Source of the DNA: Streptomyces sp. MMBL 11-1 | GTDB lineage: Bacteria; Actinomycetota; Actinomycetes; Streptomycetales; Streptomycetaceae | NCBI RefSeq assembly: GCF_028622875.1 | Contig: NZ_CP117709.1 | Location: forward strand, 372,001-436,000 | Reading direction: 5' to 3' | DNA: 64,000 nucleotides | Shown: in pieces, positions 52,571 through 60,950 of the stretch | How positions within the stretch are numbered: position 1 is the stretch's first letter | How the letters are laid out: each line of letters begins with the position of its first letter | Made by a program: the position numbers and the translations under genes | The notes under the pieces: model-generated | Seen by the model: the letters and a program-made list of their open reading frames with translations, nothing else | What the model was told of the DNA's origin: nothing | Database searches by the model: none

Positions 52571-53721
52571 GCGTCCTCATCGGACACGAGAACCCGCCCG
52601 CCGAGCTCGTCGGGATCGGCGGCGAGGTCATAGGCCCACACCTGCCGCCCGTCCGCCTCCCAGATCACCTTCCGCCCGTCCGCCCGCACGGCGTGCAGCG
52701 CCTTCAGGTCCGGGTAGTCGTCCGAGGCGGCGGCCCGTTCCTGCGGGAAGTAGGTCTCCGAGTACGCCTCGCGGGACGCCCCGGTGCCGTCCGCGAAGAA
52801 CTCGGTCAGCGAGGCGCCGTCCGACGACAGCGGGTCCAGCCCGAGATGGTCGAGCACGGTCGGCATGATGTCGACCAGCCGGACCTGGCTGTCCACGCTC
52901 GTCCCCTCCGGCACCCCGGGTCCGCTGATGACCAGCGGCACGTGCTGGGTCGCGTCGAACAGCAGGCAGCCGTGACCCTCCTCGTACGGGTGGCCGAGGT
53001 CGCCGGCGTGGTCGTTGGGGTACCACCCGGCCAGGTCCTCCCCGTGGTCGGAGAAGCACACCACCAGCATCGACTCGACGTCGTGGCCCATCTCGGCGAT
53101 GCGGCGCAGCAGGAGCTGCACGTAGTGGTCGGTGTAGGCGATCTCGCCCTCGTACGGGTTCGCCACCTCGACGCCGACGTCCTCCGGCGGCTCGTACGGC
53201 CAGTGCGCGTCGAAGAAGTGCGCGAACAGGAAGAACGGGCCGGTGCCGTCCAGCGACCGGAGCCAGTCGGTGGCGCGTTCGACCACCAGCGGGGCGCGCT
53301 TGAGTGCCAGCCCGCGCAGCTTCACGTCGCCGACCGACAGCGGGTCCCGGCCGTCGGGCAGCAGCGGGATCTCGTCGTCGTAGAAGTCGAACCCGCGGTC
53401 CATCCCGTACCACTGGTTCAGGCCGGGGCAGGAGACCACCGCGCCGGTCGTGTACCCGGCCGCCGACAGGCGCTCCGCCAGGGTCGGCACCCGCTTGTCC
53501 AGCGTTTCGCGGAAGAGGTGTCTGATCCCGTGGCGGGGCGGCTGGAGCCCGGTGAACACCGTGGCGTGGCTGACCGGCGTCAGGGGGCACGACGAGATCG
53601 CCTGCGTGAAGCTGACCCCGCTCGCGCGCAGTCGCTCGATGCCGGGGTACTTCCCCGAATAGGCCACGTCGGCGCGCACGGTGTCCAGGGAGATGAACAG
53701 GATGTTCGGCTGTGCGGTCAC
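52567..53721 (-). CDS. Alkaline phosphatase/sulfatase superfamily hydrolase
   Basis: 384 residues starting with GTG (AGG 8 bases upstream). Metal-site blocks are ILFISLDTVRAD at the N-terminus and CFSDHGEDLAGW near residue 225, followed by a GHPYEEGH segment. The nucleophile region reads PLTPVSHATVFTG: the position of the formylglycine Cys of true sulfatases (CxPSR) is Thr. That points to a Thr-nucleophile phosphatase, phosphodiesterase or phosphotransferase-like member rather than a classical sulfatase. No signal peptide, so it is cytoplasmic. It is encoded with the transporter and near two sulfotransferases. Confidence 0.85.
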   Translation of the reverse strand: MTAQPNILFISLDTVRADVAYSGKYPGIERLRASGVSFTQAISSCPLTPVSHATVFTGLQPPRHGIRHLFRETLDKRVPTLAERLSAAGYTTGAVVSCPGLNQWYGMDRGFDFYDDEIPLLPDGRDPLSVGDVKLRGLALKRAPLVVERATDWLRSLDGTGPFFLFAHFFDAHWPYEPPEDVGVEVANPYEGEIAYTDHYVQLLLRRIAEMGHDVESMLVVCFSDHGEDLAGWYPNDHAGDLGHPYEEGHGCLLFDATQHVPLVISGPGVPEGTSVDSQVRLVDIMPTVLDHLGLDPLSSDGASLTEFFADGTGASREAYSETYFPQERAAASDDYPDLKALHAVRADGRKVIWEADGRQVWAYDLAADPDELGGRVLVSDEDA

Positions 53722-53894
53722 CGGGATACCTCGGTATTCCTCTGTCGACTCCAGCGGCCCCGAAAGGTAACAACGAGCTCGCGGCGTACGACAACGACGC
53801 GTTGTGCGACCTGAACACCCGTGCTGAACAGGCCATCCGGCTCCTACAGTTACGCGGCGGAGACTCCACGACCGTGAAGCGAGGGAGCATTCAC
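53722..53894. promoter_or_regulatory. Divergent promoter region between the sulfatase-like gene and the radical SAM operon
   Basis: 173 bp. Two dyads are visible: GGGATACC/GGTATTCC at 53723-53740, overlapping the ribosome site of the minus-strand gene, and ACAACG-ACG-CGTTGT at 53791-53805. Either could bind a regulator. No StrR-type consensus was seen. Confidence 0.45.
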
Positions 53895-55559
53895 ATGGCG
53901 CGCAAGTTGTCCCTGGCACTGGAGCTGTATGCCGACGCGAACGGCACCGTCGACCAGCGTTACATCGATCAGATGCGCGACCAGGACGCCGAACCGGTGC
54001 CGGTCGATCCCACCTTGCCGAGGTTCACCCTCGTCGTCGGGCCCTCGCCGTTCACCATGCCGCGCGGCTGGGAGTTCTTCCTCACCTCTCCGTACGAGGG
54101 TGCGACGTACATCTCGACCGTGCTGCACAACGCCGGCTATCCGGTGCGCATCGTCGACGTCCGCTACACCCCGAACCCGTTGCAGGCGGCGTACGAGCAG
54201 ATCATCGAAGGCACCGACGTGCTCGGGGTGTGCACGTTCGAGGACAACTTCCCGTTCTGCCGGGCGCTGATGGCGATGGTCCGCGCGTCGCACCCGGACA
54301 TACCGATCATCTGCGGTGGCTCGCTGGTCACTTCGGCTCCGTCGGTGTTCATGTCGGACACCGACTGCGACATCGCGGTGATCAGCGAGGGCGAGATCAC
54401 CATCCTGGAGCTGATGGAGAGTTACACCCGCGGCTCGTGGAAGCAGGACCTCCCGACCGTCAAGGGCATCTGCTACCGGGACGAGAAGGGCAACGCCCGC
54501 CGCACGCCGCCGCGCGGCCAGATGATGGATCTCGACGCGCTGCCCCGGATGCGGCTCGACCTGTGGCCGCAGGCGCGGTCGCCGCTCGGCATGCAGCCCC
54601 AGGTGATCTCGTCCTACAGCCGCGGCTGCAAGATGGACTGCTCGTTCTGCTACCGCACCACCCCGCAGGTGCGGGCGAAGTCGCCGGAGAAGATGGACCG
54701 CGACCTCGACTGGCTGAAGACCCAGTACGGCGTGGAATTCTGCTTCTTCGTCGACCTCACGTTCAGCTCGCACCGCGGCCAGACCATCGAGATGTGCGAC
54801 GTGATCTCCCAGCACGATCTGCGGTGGACCTGTCTGACCCGGTGCGCCGACATGGACGTACCGCGCATCGACGCGATGCGGGAGGCGGGCGCGGACATCA
54901 TCCTGTACGGCGTCGAGTCGCTGGGCCGCGAGGTGTTGCGCGAGGCCCGCAAGGGCAGCAGCGAGAACCTGACCGTCCGCGCGATGCGCACCACGTTCGA
55001 GGGCGGCGTGCGGTTCGGCTCGCTGCTCATCGTCGGTCTGCCGAACGAGACCGAGGAGTCCCTGGCGGACATGGTGCAGTTCGCCGAGCAGTACAACCAC
55101 GTGACCCGGGTGAAGTACCTGTCGGCCATGCCCGGCACGACGGTGTACCAGGACGCGGTGCGGAACAAGGTGATCCGCACCGAGGTCGACCACCTGAACT
55201 GGCTGTCGGTCGAACAGGCCCTGCACGAGGACGAGTTCCTGAACGTGAGCGGGCTGCCCGAGCAGGTCTGCCGGGACGCGTACAAGCGGGTGTACGACGC
55301 CTATCAGCCCGGCCCGGTGATGGACTTCCAGCACTGGCCGGAGCACTTCCAGTACTTCCACCCGCAGCCGGCCGACGGGACCGAGCGGTCGACGTCGTAC
55401 GCCGGTACCGGCTGGCGCGCGCAGTGGAGTTCGGCCGCCGCGCCCCTGGTGCCCGGGTCCGAGCAGTACACCTTGGACAAGGTGGCCGACCCGGAGGTGG
55501 CCGCGGTCGGGAGCACGCTGATGGACTGCGGCGCGAAGAAGCTCGCGGTGGGGGGCTGA
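53895..55559 (+). CDS. B12-binding-domain radical SAM enzyme
   Basis: 554 residues; the ATG at 53895 is preceded by GAGGGAG. An N-terminal cobalamin-binding-like Rossmann domain (about residues 35-175; TSPYEGATYISTVLHNAG, VLGVCTFEDNF, IPIICGGSLVTSAP) precedes the radical SAM core. The cluster motif is YSRGCKMDCSFCYRTTP (CxxxCxxC) near residue 255, with downstream LYGVESLGREVLREARKG and LIVGLPNETEESLADM. It belongs to the BchE-like class that often C-methylates unactivated carbons, though not all members do. First gene of the plus-strand operon; the next gene starts 3 bp after its stop. Confidence 0.93.
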   Translation: MARKLSLALELYADANGTVDQRYIDQMRDQDAEPVPVDPTLPRFTLVVGPSPFTMPRGWEFFLTSPYEGATYISTVLHNAGYPVRIVDVRYTPNPLQAAYEQIIEGTDVLGVCTFEDNFPFCRALMAMVRASHPDIPIICGGSLVTSAPSVFMSDTDCDIAVISEGEITILELMESYTRGSWKQDLPTVKGICYRDEKGNARRTPPRGQMMDLDALPRMRLDLWPQARSPLGMQPQVISSYSRGCKMDCSFCYRTTPQVRAKSPEKMDRDLDWLKTQYGVEFCFFVDLTFSSHRGQTIEMCDVISQHDLRWTCLTRCADMDVPRIDAMREAGADIILYGVESLGREVLREARKGSSENLTVRAMRTTFEGGVRFGSLLIVGLPNETEESLADMVQFAEQYNHVTRVKYLSAMPGTTVYQDAVRNKVIRTEVDHLNWLSVEQALHEDEFLNVSGLPEQVCRDAYKRVYDAYQPGPVMDFQHWPEHFQYFHPQPADGTERSTSYAGTGWRAQWSSAAAPLVPGSEQYTLDKVADPEVAAVGSTLMDCGAKKLAVGG

Positions 55560-55562
55560 CCC

Positions 55563-56582
55563 GTGTCCGCTCAGGACGGCCCGATCCTGATCATCGGGAC
55601 CGAACGCTCCGGATCGAACCTGCTGCGGCTGGTGCTCGACGCGCACACGCGGATCGCGGTCCCGCACCCGCCGCACTTCATGCGGTACCTGTCCGGCATC
55701 CCGTACGACGGTGATGTCGACGCGATGGTGGGCGACGCGATGCGGCTGCTGCGCGATCACATCCACCCGTGGCCGCACGTGATCGACCGGGCCGCGGTGA
55801 CCGAGGCGGCCGGCCCGTCGCTGTTCGGGGTGGTGTCGGCGATCTACGACCAGTACCGCGTCGCGGAGGGCGCGGCCCGGTGGGGGTGCAAGAGCACGTT
55901 CATGGTCGAGCACGTCGACGAGGTGCTCATCACTCTCCCGCACGCCCGGTTCCTCTGGCTGGTGCGTGATCCCCGCGATGTGGCCGCGTCCGCGAAGCGG
56001 GCCGTGTTCGGCCACTGCCACCCGTACCGGATGGCGCTGCGGTGGAGGGCCGAACAGGAGCTCGCCCGCGCGGCCCTGGAGCGGTGGGGGCCGGAGGTGG
56101 TGCACCTGGTGCGGTACGAGGACCTGGTGTCCGAGCCCGAGCGGGAGATCCGGGCGATCTGCGACTTCATCGGGGAGGCGTTCGAGCCCGCGATGCTGGC
56201 GCACCATCTCGGTGGCAACGCCCGGGTGACCGCGTCGCTGTCGGCGTCCTGGCGCACGGCGGGCGACCCGATCACCACGGCCCGGATCGGCGCCCACCGG
56301 CGGGGGCTGTCCGACCGGGAGCGGCGGGAGGTCGAGAGCGTGACCGCGCGGGCGATGGAGAAGCTTCGCTACCCGTGCGACCTGGCCTCACTGGACGAAC
56401 CGGCTCCCGGCCCGCTCGGCGTCGCGCTGCGCGGGTTCGCGGTCCGGATGGCGGTGGAGGCGCGATCGCTGCGCACCGACCGCAACCACTTCCGGCGCTG
56501 GCGGCGCGACGCCACCGTCCGCCGGCTGCGCCGCCGCGCGAAGCACCGCCGCACCCTTGTTCCGGCAGGAGAGAGCAGATGA
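55563..56582 (+). CDS. PAPS-dependent sulfotransferase 1
   Basis: 339 residues starting with GTG. The 5'-phosphosulfate loop is IIGTERSGSNLLRLVLDAH at residues 10-28, and the 3'-phosphate site is FLWLVRDPRDVAAS near residue 140. It would transfer sulfate from PAPS to a hydroxyl or amine. The C-terminus is rich in Arg. Its stop overlaps the methyltransferase ATG. It differs clearly from the second sulfotransferase of the operon, so the two are not a recent duplication. Confidence 0.9.
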   Translation: MSAQDGPILIIGTERSGSNLLRLVLDAHTRIAVPHPPHFMRYLSGIPYDGDVDAMVGDAMRLLRDHIHPWPHVIDRAAVTEAAGPSLFGVVSAIYDQYRVAEGAARWGCKSTFMVEHVDEVLITLPHARFLWLVRDPRDVAASAKRAVFGHCHPYRMALRWRAEQELARAALERWGPEVVHLVRYEDLVSEPEREIRAICDFIGEAFEPAMLAHHLGGNARVTASLSASWRTAGDPITTARIGAHRRGLSDRERREVESVTARAMEKLRYPCDLASLDEPAPGPLGVALRGFAVRMAVEARSLRTDRNHFRRWRRDATVRRLRRRAKHRRTLVPAGESR

Positions 56583-57322
56583 ACGAGACGGGAAGCGTCC
56601 GCACGCACTTCGCCGACCGGGCGAGCACCTACGACCGGTCCAGTTCGTGGTGCACCGACGACGCGCTCGGCGAGCTGATGCTGTCCGCGGCCGCGCCCCG
56701 GCCGGGCGACGCGGTCCTGGACGTGGCGTGCGGCACCGGACTGGTGTCGAGGCTGTTCGCCGGGCGGGTGCGGCGGCTGACCGGCGTGGACATCACGCCG
56801 GAGATGGCCGAGCAGGCGCGCGACGTGCTCGACGAACTGGTGATCGCCCCGGCGGAGGAGCTGCCGTTCGACGACGGCACGTTCGACCTCGTGGTGTGCC
56901 GTCAGGGGATCCAGTTCATGACGCTGCCCGACGCGGTGCGGGAGATGGTGCGGGTGACCCGGCCGGGTGGGCGGGTCGTACTGACCCACCTGTGCGCCTA
57001 CGGGGACGACGACCGCGACGAGTACGCGGAGATCCTGCGGCTGCGCAACCCGGCCCGGCGGCACTTCTTCCGGCCCGGCGACGTCGAGGCCCTGCTCACC
57101 GGCGCGGGGTGCGACCCGGTGCGGTCGCAGCGGTACGTGTCGGCGGAGGACGTGGACGTCTGGTCGGACAACGGCGCGATCGGCGAGGACGCGCGGGAGG
57201 CCATCCGGGACCGCTACCGGAAGGCGTCGCCCGCGTTCCGCGCACGGCACGCGGTGGCCGAGGCGGACGGGCGGATCACCGACCGGATGCTGTTCGTCGT
57301 CGCTTCGGGAACGAGGGTCTGA
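56579..57322 (+). CDS. Class I SAM methyltransferase (paralogue of the fused one downstream)
   Basis: 247 residues; ATGA overlap with the sulfotransferase. Motif I is VLDVACGTGLVSRLFAGRV near residue 44, VDITPEMAEQAR is motif II and FDLVVCRQGIQF is motif IV. It shares with the C-terminal half of the protein at 57773 the entry segment S-W-x-T-D-(D/E), DV(A/C)CG(T/S)G, GVD/GLD(I/L)TPEMA and the same overall length. They are paralogues within one operon and may act on related positions or form a dimer. Confidence 0.9.
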   Translation: MNETGSVRTHFADRASTYDRSSSWCTDDALGELMLSAAAPRPGDAVLDVACGTGLVSRLFAGRVRRLTGVDITPEMAEQARDVLDELVIAPAEELPFDDGTFDLVVCRQGIQFMTLPDAVREMVRVTRPGGRVVLTHLCAYGDDDRDEYAEILRLRNPARRHFFRPGDVEALLTGAGCDPVRSQRYVSAEDVDVWSDNGAIGEDAREAIRDRYRKASPAFRARHAVAEADGRITDRMLFVVASGTRV

Positions 57323-57323
57323 C

Positions 57324-57776
57324 ATGGAACCGGACCAGTCCCCCGCCGACGGCGTGCGGGCCGCGTTCCTCGCCGAGGCGGCCACCGCCGCGCGGTACAC
57401 CTACTTCGCGCAGGTCGCCGGGATCGAGGGCCACACCGAGGCGGCCCGGGTGTTCGGCGAGCTCGCCGAGAGCGTGGCCTGCGCCGCCCACGGGCACCTG
57501 GACGTGCTGCGCGACCTGCTGGGCGGCGACGACCCGGGCACCGGCCGCACGCTCGGCGACACCCGCCGCAACCTCGCCGCGGCGATCAGCGGCGACCTCG
57601 GGGAGGCCACCGAACGCTACCCCGGCCTGGCCGCGCGGGCCCACATGGACGGCATGGCCGATCTGGCGAGCTGGCTGGAGACGCTGTGCACGCTGAAGAA
57701 GACGCACGTGGACCGGCTGGAACAGGCCCTCACCGGGCTGGACGAGCCGCGGTTCGCCGGGAACGGAGCGCCATGA
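57324..57776 (+). CDS. Rubrerythrin/ferritin-like protein with altered diiron ligands
   Basis: 150 residues with the four-helix pattern of rubrerythrin's ferritin-like domain: FLAEAATAARYTYFAQVAGIEG, then FGELAESVACAAHGH, then GEATERYPGLAARAHMDGM, then LCTLKKTHVDRL. E18, H56, E94 and H128 are in place. The Glu of each ExxH motif is replaced (C53 in CAAH and K125 in KKTH). There is no C-terminal rubredoxin zinc site. The standard diiron centre is therefore unlikely to form in the usual way. It may be a repurposed oxidase, a structural partner or a metal-free scaffold. ATGA overlap with the next gene. Confidence 0.8.
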   Translation: MEPDQSPADGVRAAFLAEAATAARYTYFAQVAGIEGHTEAARVFGELAESVACAAHGHLDVLRDLLGGDDPGTGRTLGDTRRNLAAAISGDLGEATERYPGLAARAHMDGMADLASWLETLCTLKKTHVDRLEQALTGLDEPRFAGNGAP

Positions 57777-59704
57777 CCACCGACTACGACGCCGAGGCGA
57801 TCACCGTCTACTCCGGGCTGGAGGCGGTGCGCCGCAACCCGTCCATGTACGTCGGGTCGACCGGCCCGGACGGCGCCCACCACCTGGTGCTCGAACTGGT
57901 CGACAACGCCGTGGACGAGGCCGCCGCCGGGCACTGCGGCGCGATCTCGGTGGAGCTGTACGACGACGGCTCCTGCTCGGTCACCGACGACGGCCGGGGC
58001 ATCCCCACCGCCCCGCACCCGGAGGCCGGGATCCCGGCGTGCGAACTCGTGCTCACCACACTGCACTCGGGGGGCAAGTTCGACCACTCCTCGTACGCGA
58101 CGTCGGCCGGGCTGCACGGTGTCGGCCTGGCCTGCGTGAACGCGTTGTCGGAGTGGTTGCGCCTGGAGGTGTGGCGCGACGGCGCGCACCACAGTGAGTC
58201 GTTCGTCCGGGGCTCGGTCGAGACCCCGCTCAAGCGGGGCGGTGACAGCGACCGCCGCGGCACCCGGGTGTGGTTCCGCCCGGACCCGGAGATCTTCTCC
58301 TCCTGTGTGCTCGACGCCGAAGTGCTGCACGCCCGGCTGCTCGACATCGCGTATCTGCACCCGGGCCTGCGCGTCGACCTCATCGACCACCGCACCGGGC
58401 GGGACGAGTCGCTGTACGAGATGACCGGGGTGCGGGGCCTGCTCACCCACCGCGCCCGCGACACCGAGAAGGTGCACGCCGAGCCGGCCACCTTCACCTG
58501 GGCGGGCGACGGGTGCGTGATCGACGCCGCCGTCCAGTGGACCGAGGGGTACGCGGAGCAGATCTTCAGCTACGTCAACACCATCCGCACCGACCTGGGC
58601 GGGTCGCATGTGGACGCCCTGCGCCGGGCGCTGGCCGGGGTGGTGGCCGAACATCTCGGCCCGGCCGCGGACAAGATGACCGTGGTCGACATCCTGGAGG
58701 GGCTGACCGCGGTGATCGCGATCCGGATCCCGGACGCGCGGTTCGACGGCCAGACCAAGCGCACCCTGCGCAACGAAGCGGCGGGCGCCCGCGTGTTCGA
58801 CGTCGTCACCGAGCAGGCGCGGCGGGCGCTGGCGGCCGACCCGGAGCTGGCCCGCCGTATCGCCGAACGGGCCATCGACGCCAGTCGGGCCCGGCTCGCC
58901 GCGCGGCTGGCCGGGCGGACGGCCCGCTCCCGGCCCCGGGCCGTCGAGGTCGACTACGCGGTCTACCAGCGGCAGTTCGGGATCCGGTCGAAGGACTGGC
59001 ACGACTCGTGCTCGTGGCTCACCGACGAGGACCTGCTCGGCAAGCACGCGGAGCTGTGCGCGGTGCCGCCGGACGCGCGGATGCTGGACGTGTGCTGCGG
59101 CAGCGGTGTCGTCGGCGGCGCGTTCCGCGGCCGGGTCGGTGAGATGGTCGGGCTGGACCTCACCCCGGAGATGGCCGCGCTCGCCGCCACCCGGCTGGAC
59201 GTGGTGCACCAGGGCACCGTCTACGACCTGCCGTTCCCCGACGCCAGTTTCGACCTGGTGGTCACCCGGGAGGTGCTGCATCTGCTGCCCCGGCCGGAGC
59301 TGCCGGTGTCGGAGATCTTCCGTGTGCTGCGGCCCGGCGGACAGTTCATCGTCGGGCAGATCGTGCCGTACGCGGACGTGGACGCGTTCTGGATGTTCCG
59401 CGTGTTCAAGAAGAAGCAGCCGCTGCTGTACCAGATGTTCCGTGAGGAGGACTTCCGGGCGCTGCTCACCGGTGGCGGCTTCACCGATGTGCGGATGGAG
59501 GAGTACTTCCTGTGGGAGTCGATCGACCGGTGGATCGACACCCACGAGACGACACCGGCGAGCCGGCAGGAGATCTACCGCCTCTACTACGACGCGCCGC
59601 GCGAGGTGCGCGCCGTACACCCCTTCGAGGTGCTGCCGGACGGCTCGGTGCGCGACCGGTGGCGGTGGTGCGTGTACTCGGTGCGGAAGCCCGGCCATGC
59701 CTAG
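57773..59704 (+). CDS. GyrB-type ATPase/transducer region fused to a SAM methyltransferase
   Basis: 643 residues. Residues 1-386 align throughout with the 43-kDa N-terminal region of DNA gyrase B. E41 and N45 are in LELVDNAVDEAAAGHC and D73 in TDDGRGIP. LHSGGKFDHSSY, the ATP lid SAGLHGVGLACVNAL, R135 (equivalent of the aminocoumarin-contact Arg), GGSHVDALRRAL and the transducer QTK at 327-329 follow. ATP binding and hydrolysis residues are intact. Where TOPRIM should begin, after the ARLAARLAGRTAR helix, a methyltransferase starts (about 395-643; MLDVCCGSGVVGGAF, GLDLTPEMAALAA). There is no TOPRIM or tail, so it cannot be a topoisomerase. The sequence is continuous, with no frameshift. It could be a self-resistance binding module, an ATP-driven clamp or a scaffold. 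Confidence 0.93.
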   Translation: MTTDYDAEAITVYSGLEAVRRNPSMYVGSTGPDGAHHLVLELVDNAVDEAAAGHCGAISVELYDDGSCSVTDDGRGIPTAPHPEAGIPACELVLTTLHSGGKFDHSSYATSAGLHGVGLACVNALSEWLRLEVWRDGAHHSESFVRGSVETPLKRGGDSDRRGTRVWFRPDPEIFSSCVLDAEVLHARLLDIAYLHPGLRVDLIDHRTGRDESLYEMTGVRGLLTHRARDTEKVHAEPATFTWAGDGCVIDAAVQWTEGYAEQIFSYVNTIRTDLGGSHVDALRRALAGVVAEHLGPAADKMTVVDILEGLTAVIAIRIPDARFDGQTKRTLRNEAAGARVFDVVTEQARRALAADPELARRIAERAIDASRARLAARLAGRTARSRPRAVEVDYAVYQRQFGIRSKDWHDSCSWLTDEDLLGKHAELCAVPPDARMLDVCCGSGVVGGAFRGRVGEMVGLDLTPEMAALAATRLDVVHQGTVYDLPFPDASFDLVVTREVLHLLPRPELPVSEIFRVLRPGGQFIVGQIVPYADVDAFWMFRVFKKKQPLLYQMFREEDFRALLTGGGFTDVRMEEYFLWESIDRWIDTHETTPASRQEIYRLYYDAPREVRAVHPFEVLPDGSVRDRWRWCVYSVRKPGHA

Positions 59705-60950
59705 CCGCGCCGTGGATCACCCGGTCGCCGAGGTCGTGCGCGGGCTGGAGGTGCTGCGGCCGCTGCGGGGCACGCCGGTGGACGGCTTCCGCGCGAAGGT
59801 GCGCGATCTCGTGGTCGTCGCGTCCAGTTCGCGGGGCGGGTCGAGCATGCTCGCCGAGCTGCTGCGGGCCTCGCCGCACCTGCTGCACCTGCGCGGTGAG
59901 CTGAATCCGTTGCTGCGGCTGGTCGGCCTCGACCACCCGCACAGTGGCACCGGATCCGACGTGCTGGAGGCGGCGCACTGGCACGGGCTCCCACCACGGT
60001 CCCGGGCGTTGTTCGAGGCGGAACTGGCACTGGACGCGGGCTCTCCCGGCACCGGCGTGGAGAACCTGGCGGCGGACGCGGTGTGGCGGCTTCTCGTGCA
60101 GTGGCCGGATCGTGGTCTCGATCCCGTCGATCTGATGCGGACCGCCGAGGCGTTGCTGGACCATGATCTCCCCCGGTTCGCACGGGCGCTGATCGGCAAG
60201 GCCGGCGTGGACCCGCGGTACTACGACCTTCCCGGGCGGTCGCCGGGACCACGACCGGCCGGGCCGCCCGGCGACGTACTGCTCGAAGAGCCGCCGTTCG
60301 TCCTCCCCCGTCCCTGGCGGCCCGCGGACGAACACGATCTCGCCACGAAGCCCCTGGTGATCAAGACGCCGGGCAACGCCTACCGACTCGGCTTCCTGCG
60401 GGCGGTGTTCCCCCACGCACGGCTGCGGGTGCTGCACCTGACCAGGAACCCGGCCGCGTCGGTCAACGGCCTGATCGACGGGTGGCTGCACCACGGGTTC
60501 CACGCGTACCGGCTGGACGAACCGCTGCGCATCGCCGGATACGCCGATGTGCGGCCGGCCGACCGGCACTGGTGGAAGTTCGACCTGCCACCCTGCTGGC
60601 CCGCGTACACCGCCGCCGCCCTGCCCCGGGTCTGCGCCCACCAGTGGTGGTCGAGTCACCGTGCGGTGCTCGCGCACGGGGCGGACCACACGGTGCGGTT
60701 CGAGGACCTGATCAGCACTCCGCGCGGGCGCGCGGACGCCGTCGAGCGGGTCGCGGACTGGCTGGGGATCCCGTTCGACGGGCGGCTGAAGCGGGCCGCG
60801 ACCGACGGCATCGCCGCCACGGTGTCCACCGCCGCGCCCCGCCCCGGCCGGTGGCGGGCGCGGGAAGAGGAAGTCAGATCGGGACTGAGCGCCGACGTGC
60901 TCACGATGGCGGAGAGGCTCGGCTATGCCCGTGACGACGACTGGATCTGA
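59697..60950 (+). CDS. PAPS-dependent sulfotransferase 2
   Basis: 417 residues, starting 8 bp before the end of the fusion gene. The 5'-phosphosulfate loop is VVVASSSRGGSSMLAELLRA near residue 40 and the 3'-phosphate site is LRVLHLTRNPAASVNGLIDG near residue 248. A long central region (about 75-215) without close counterpart in sulfotransferase 1 suggests a different or larger acceptor. It overlaps the next gene by 26 bp. Confidence 0.87.
   Translation: MPSRAVDHPVAEVVRGLEVLRPLRGTPVDGFRAKVRDLVVVASSSRGGSSMLAELLRASPHLLHLRGELNPLLRLVGLDHPHSGTGSDVLEAAHWHGLPPRSRALFEAELALDAGSPGTGVENLAADAVWRLLVQWPDRGLDPVDLMRTAEALLDHDLPRFARALIGKAGVDPRYYDLPGRSPGPRPAGPPGDVLLEEPPFVLPRPWRPADEHDLATKPLVIKTPGNAYRLGFLRAVFPHARLRVLHLTRNPAASVNGLIDGWLHHGFHAYRLDEPLRIAGYADVRPADRHWWKFDLPPCWPAYTAAALPRVCAHQWWSSHRAVLAHGADHTVRFEDLISTPRGRADAVERVADWLGIPFDGRLKRAATDGIAATVSTAAPRPGRWRAREEEVRSGLSADVLTMAERLGYARDDDWI

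Noticed and set aside
52567..53721. Annotation as a formylglycine arylsulfatase
   Set aside because: The Cys/Ser of the CxPSR motif is Thr in PLTPVSHATVFTG and no sulfatase-modifying enzyme is nearby.
57773..59704. Calling the GyrB-like gene a standard resistant gyrase B subunit
   Set aside because: It lacks TOPRIM and the C-terminal tail and ends in a methyltransferase. The Arg that contacts aminocoumarins (R135) is retained, so it is not a typical resistant GyrB.
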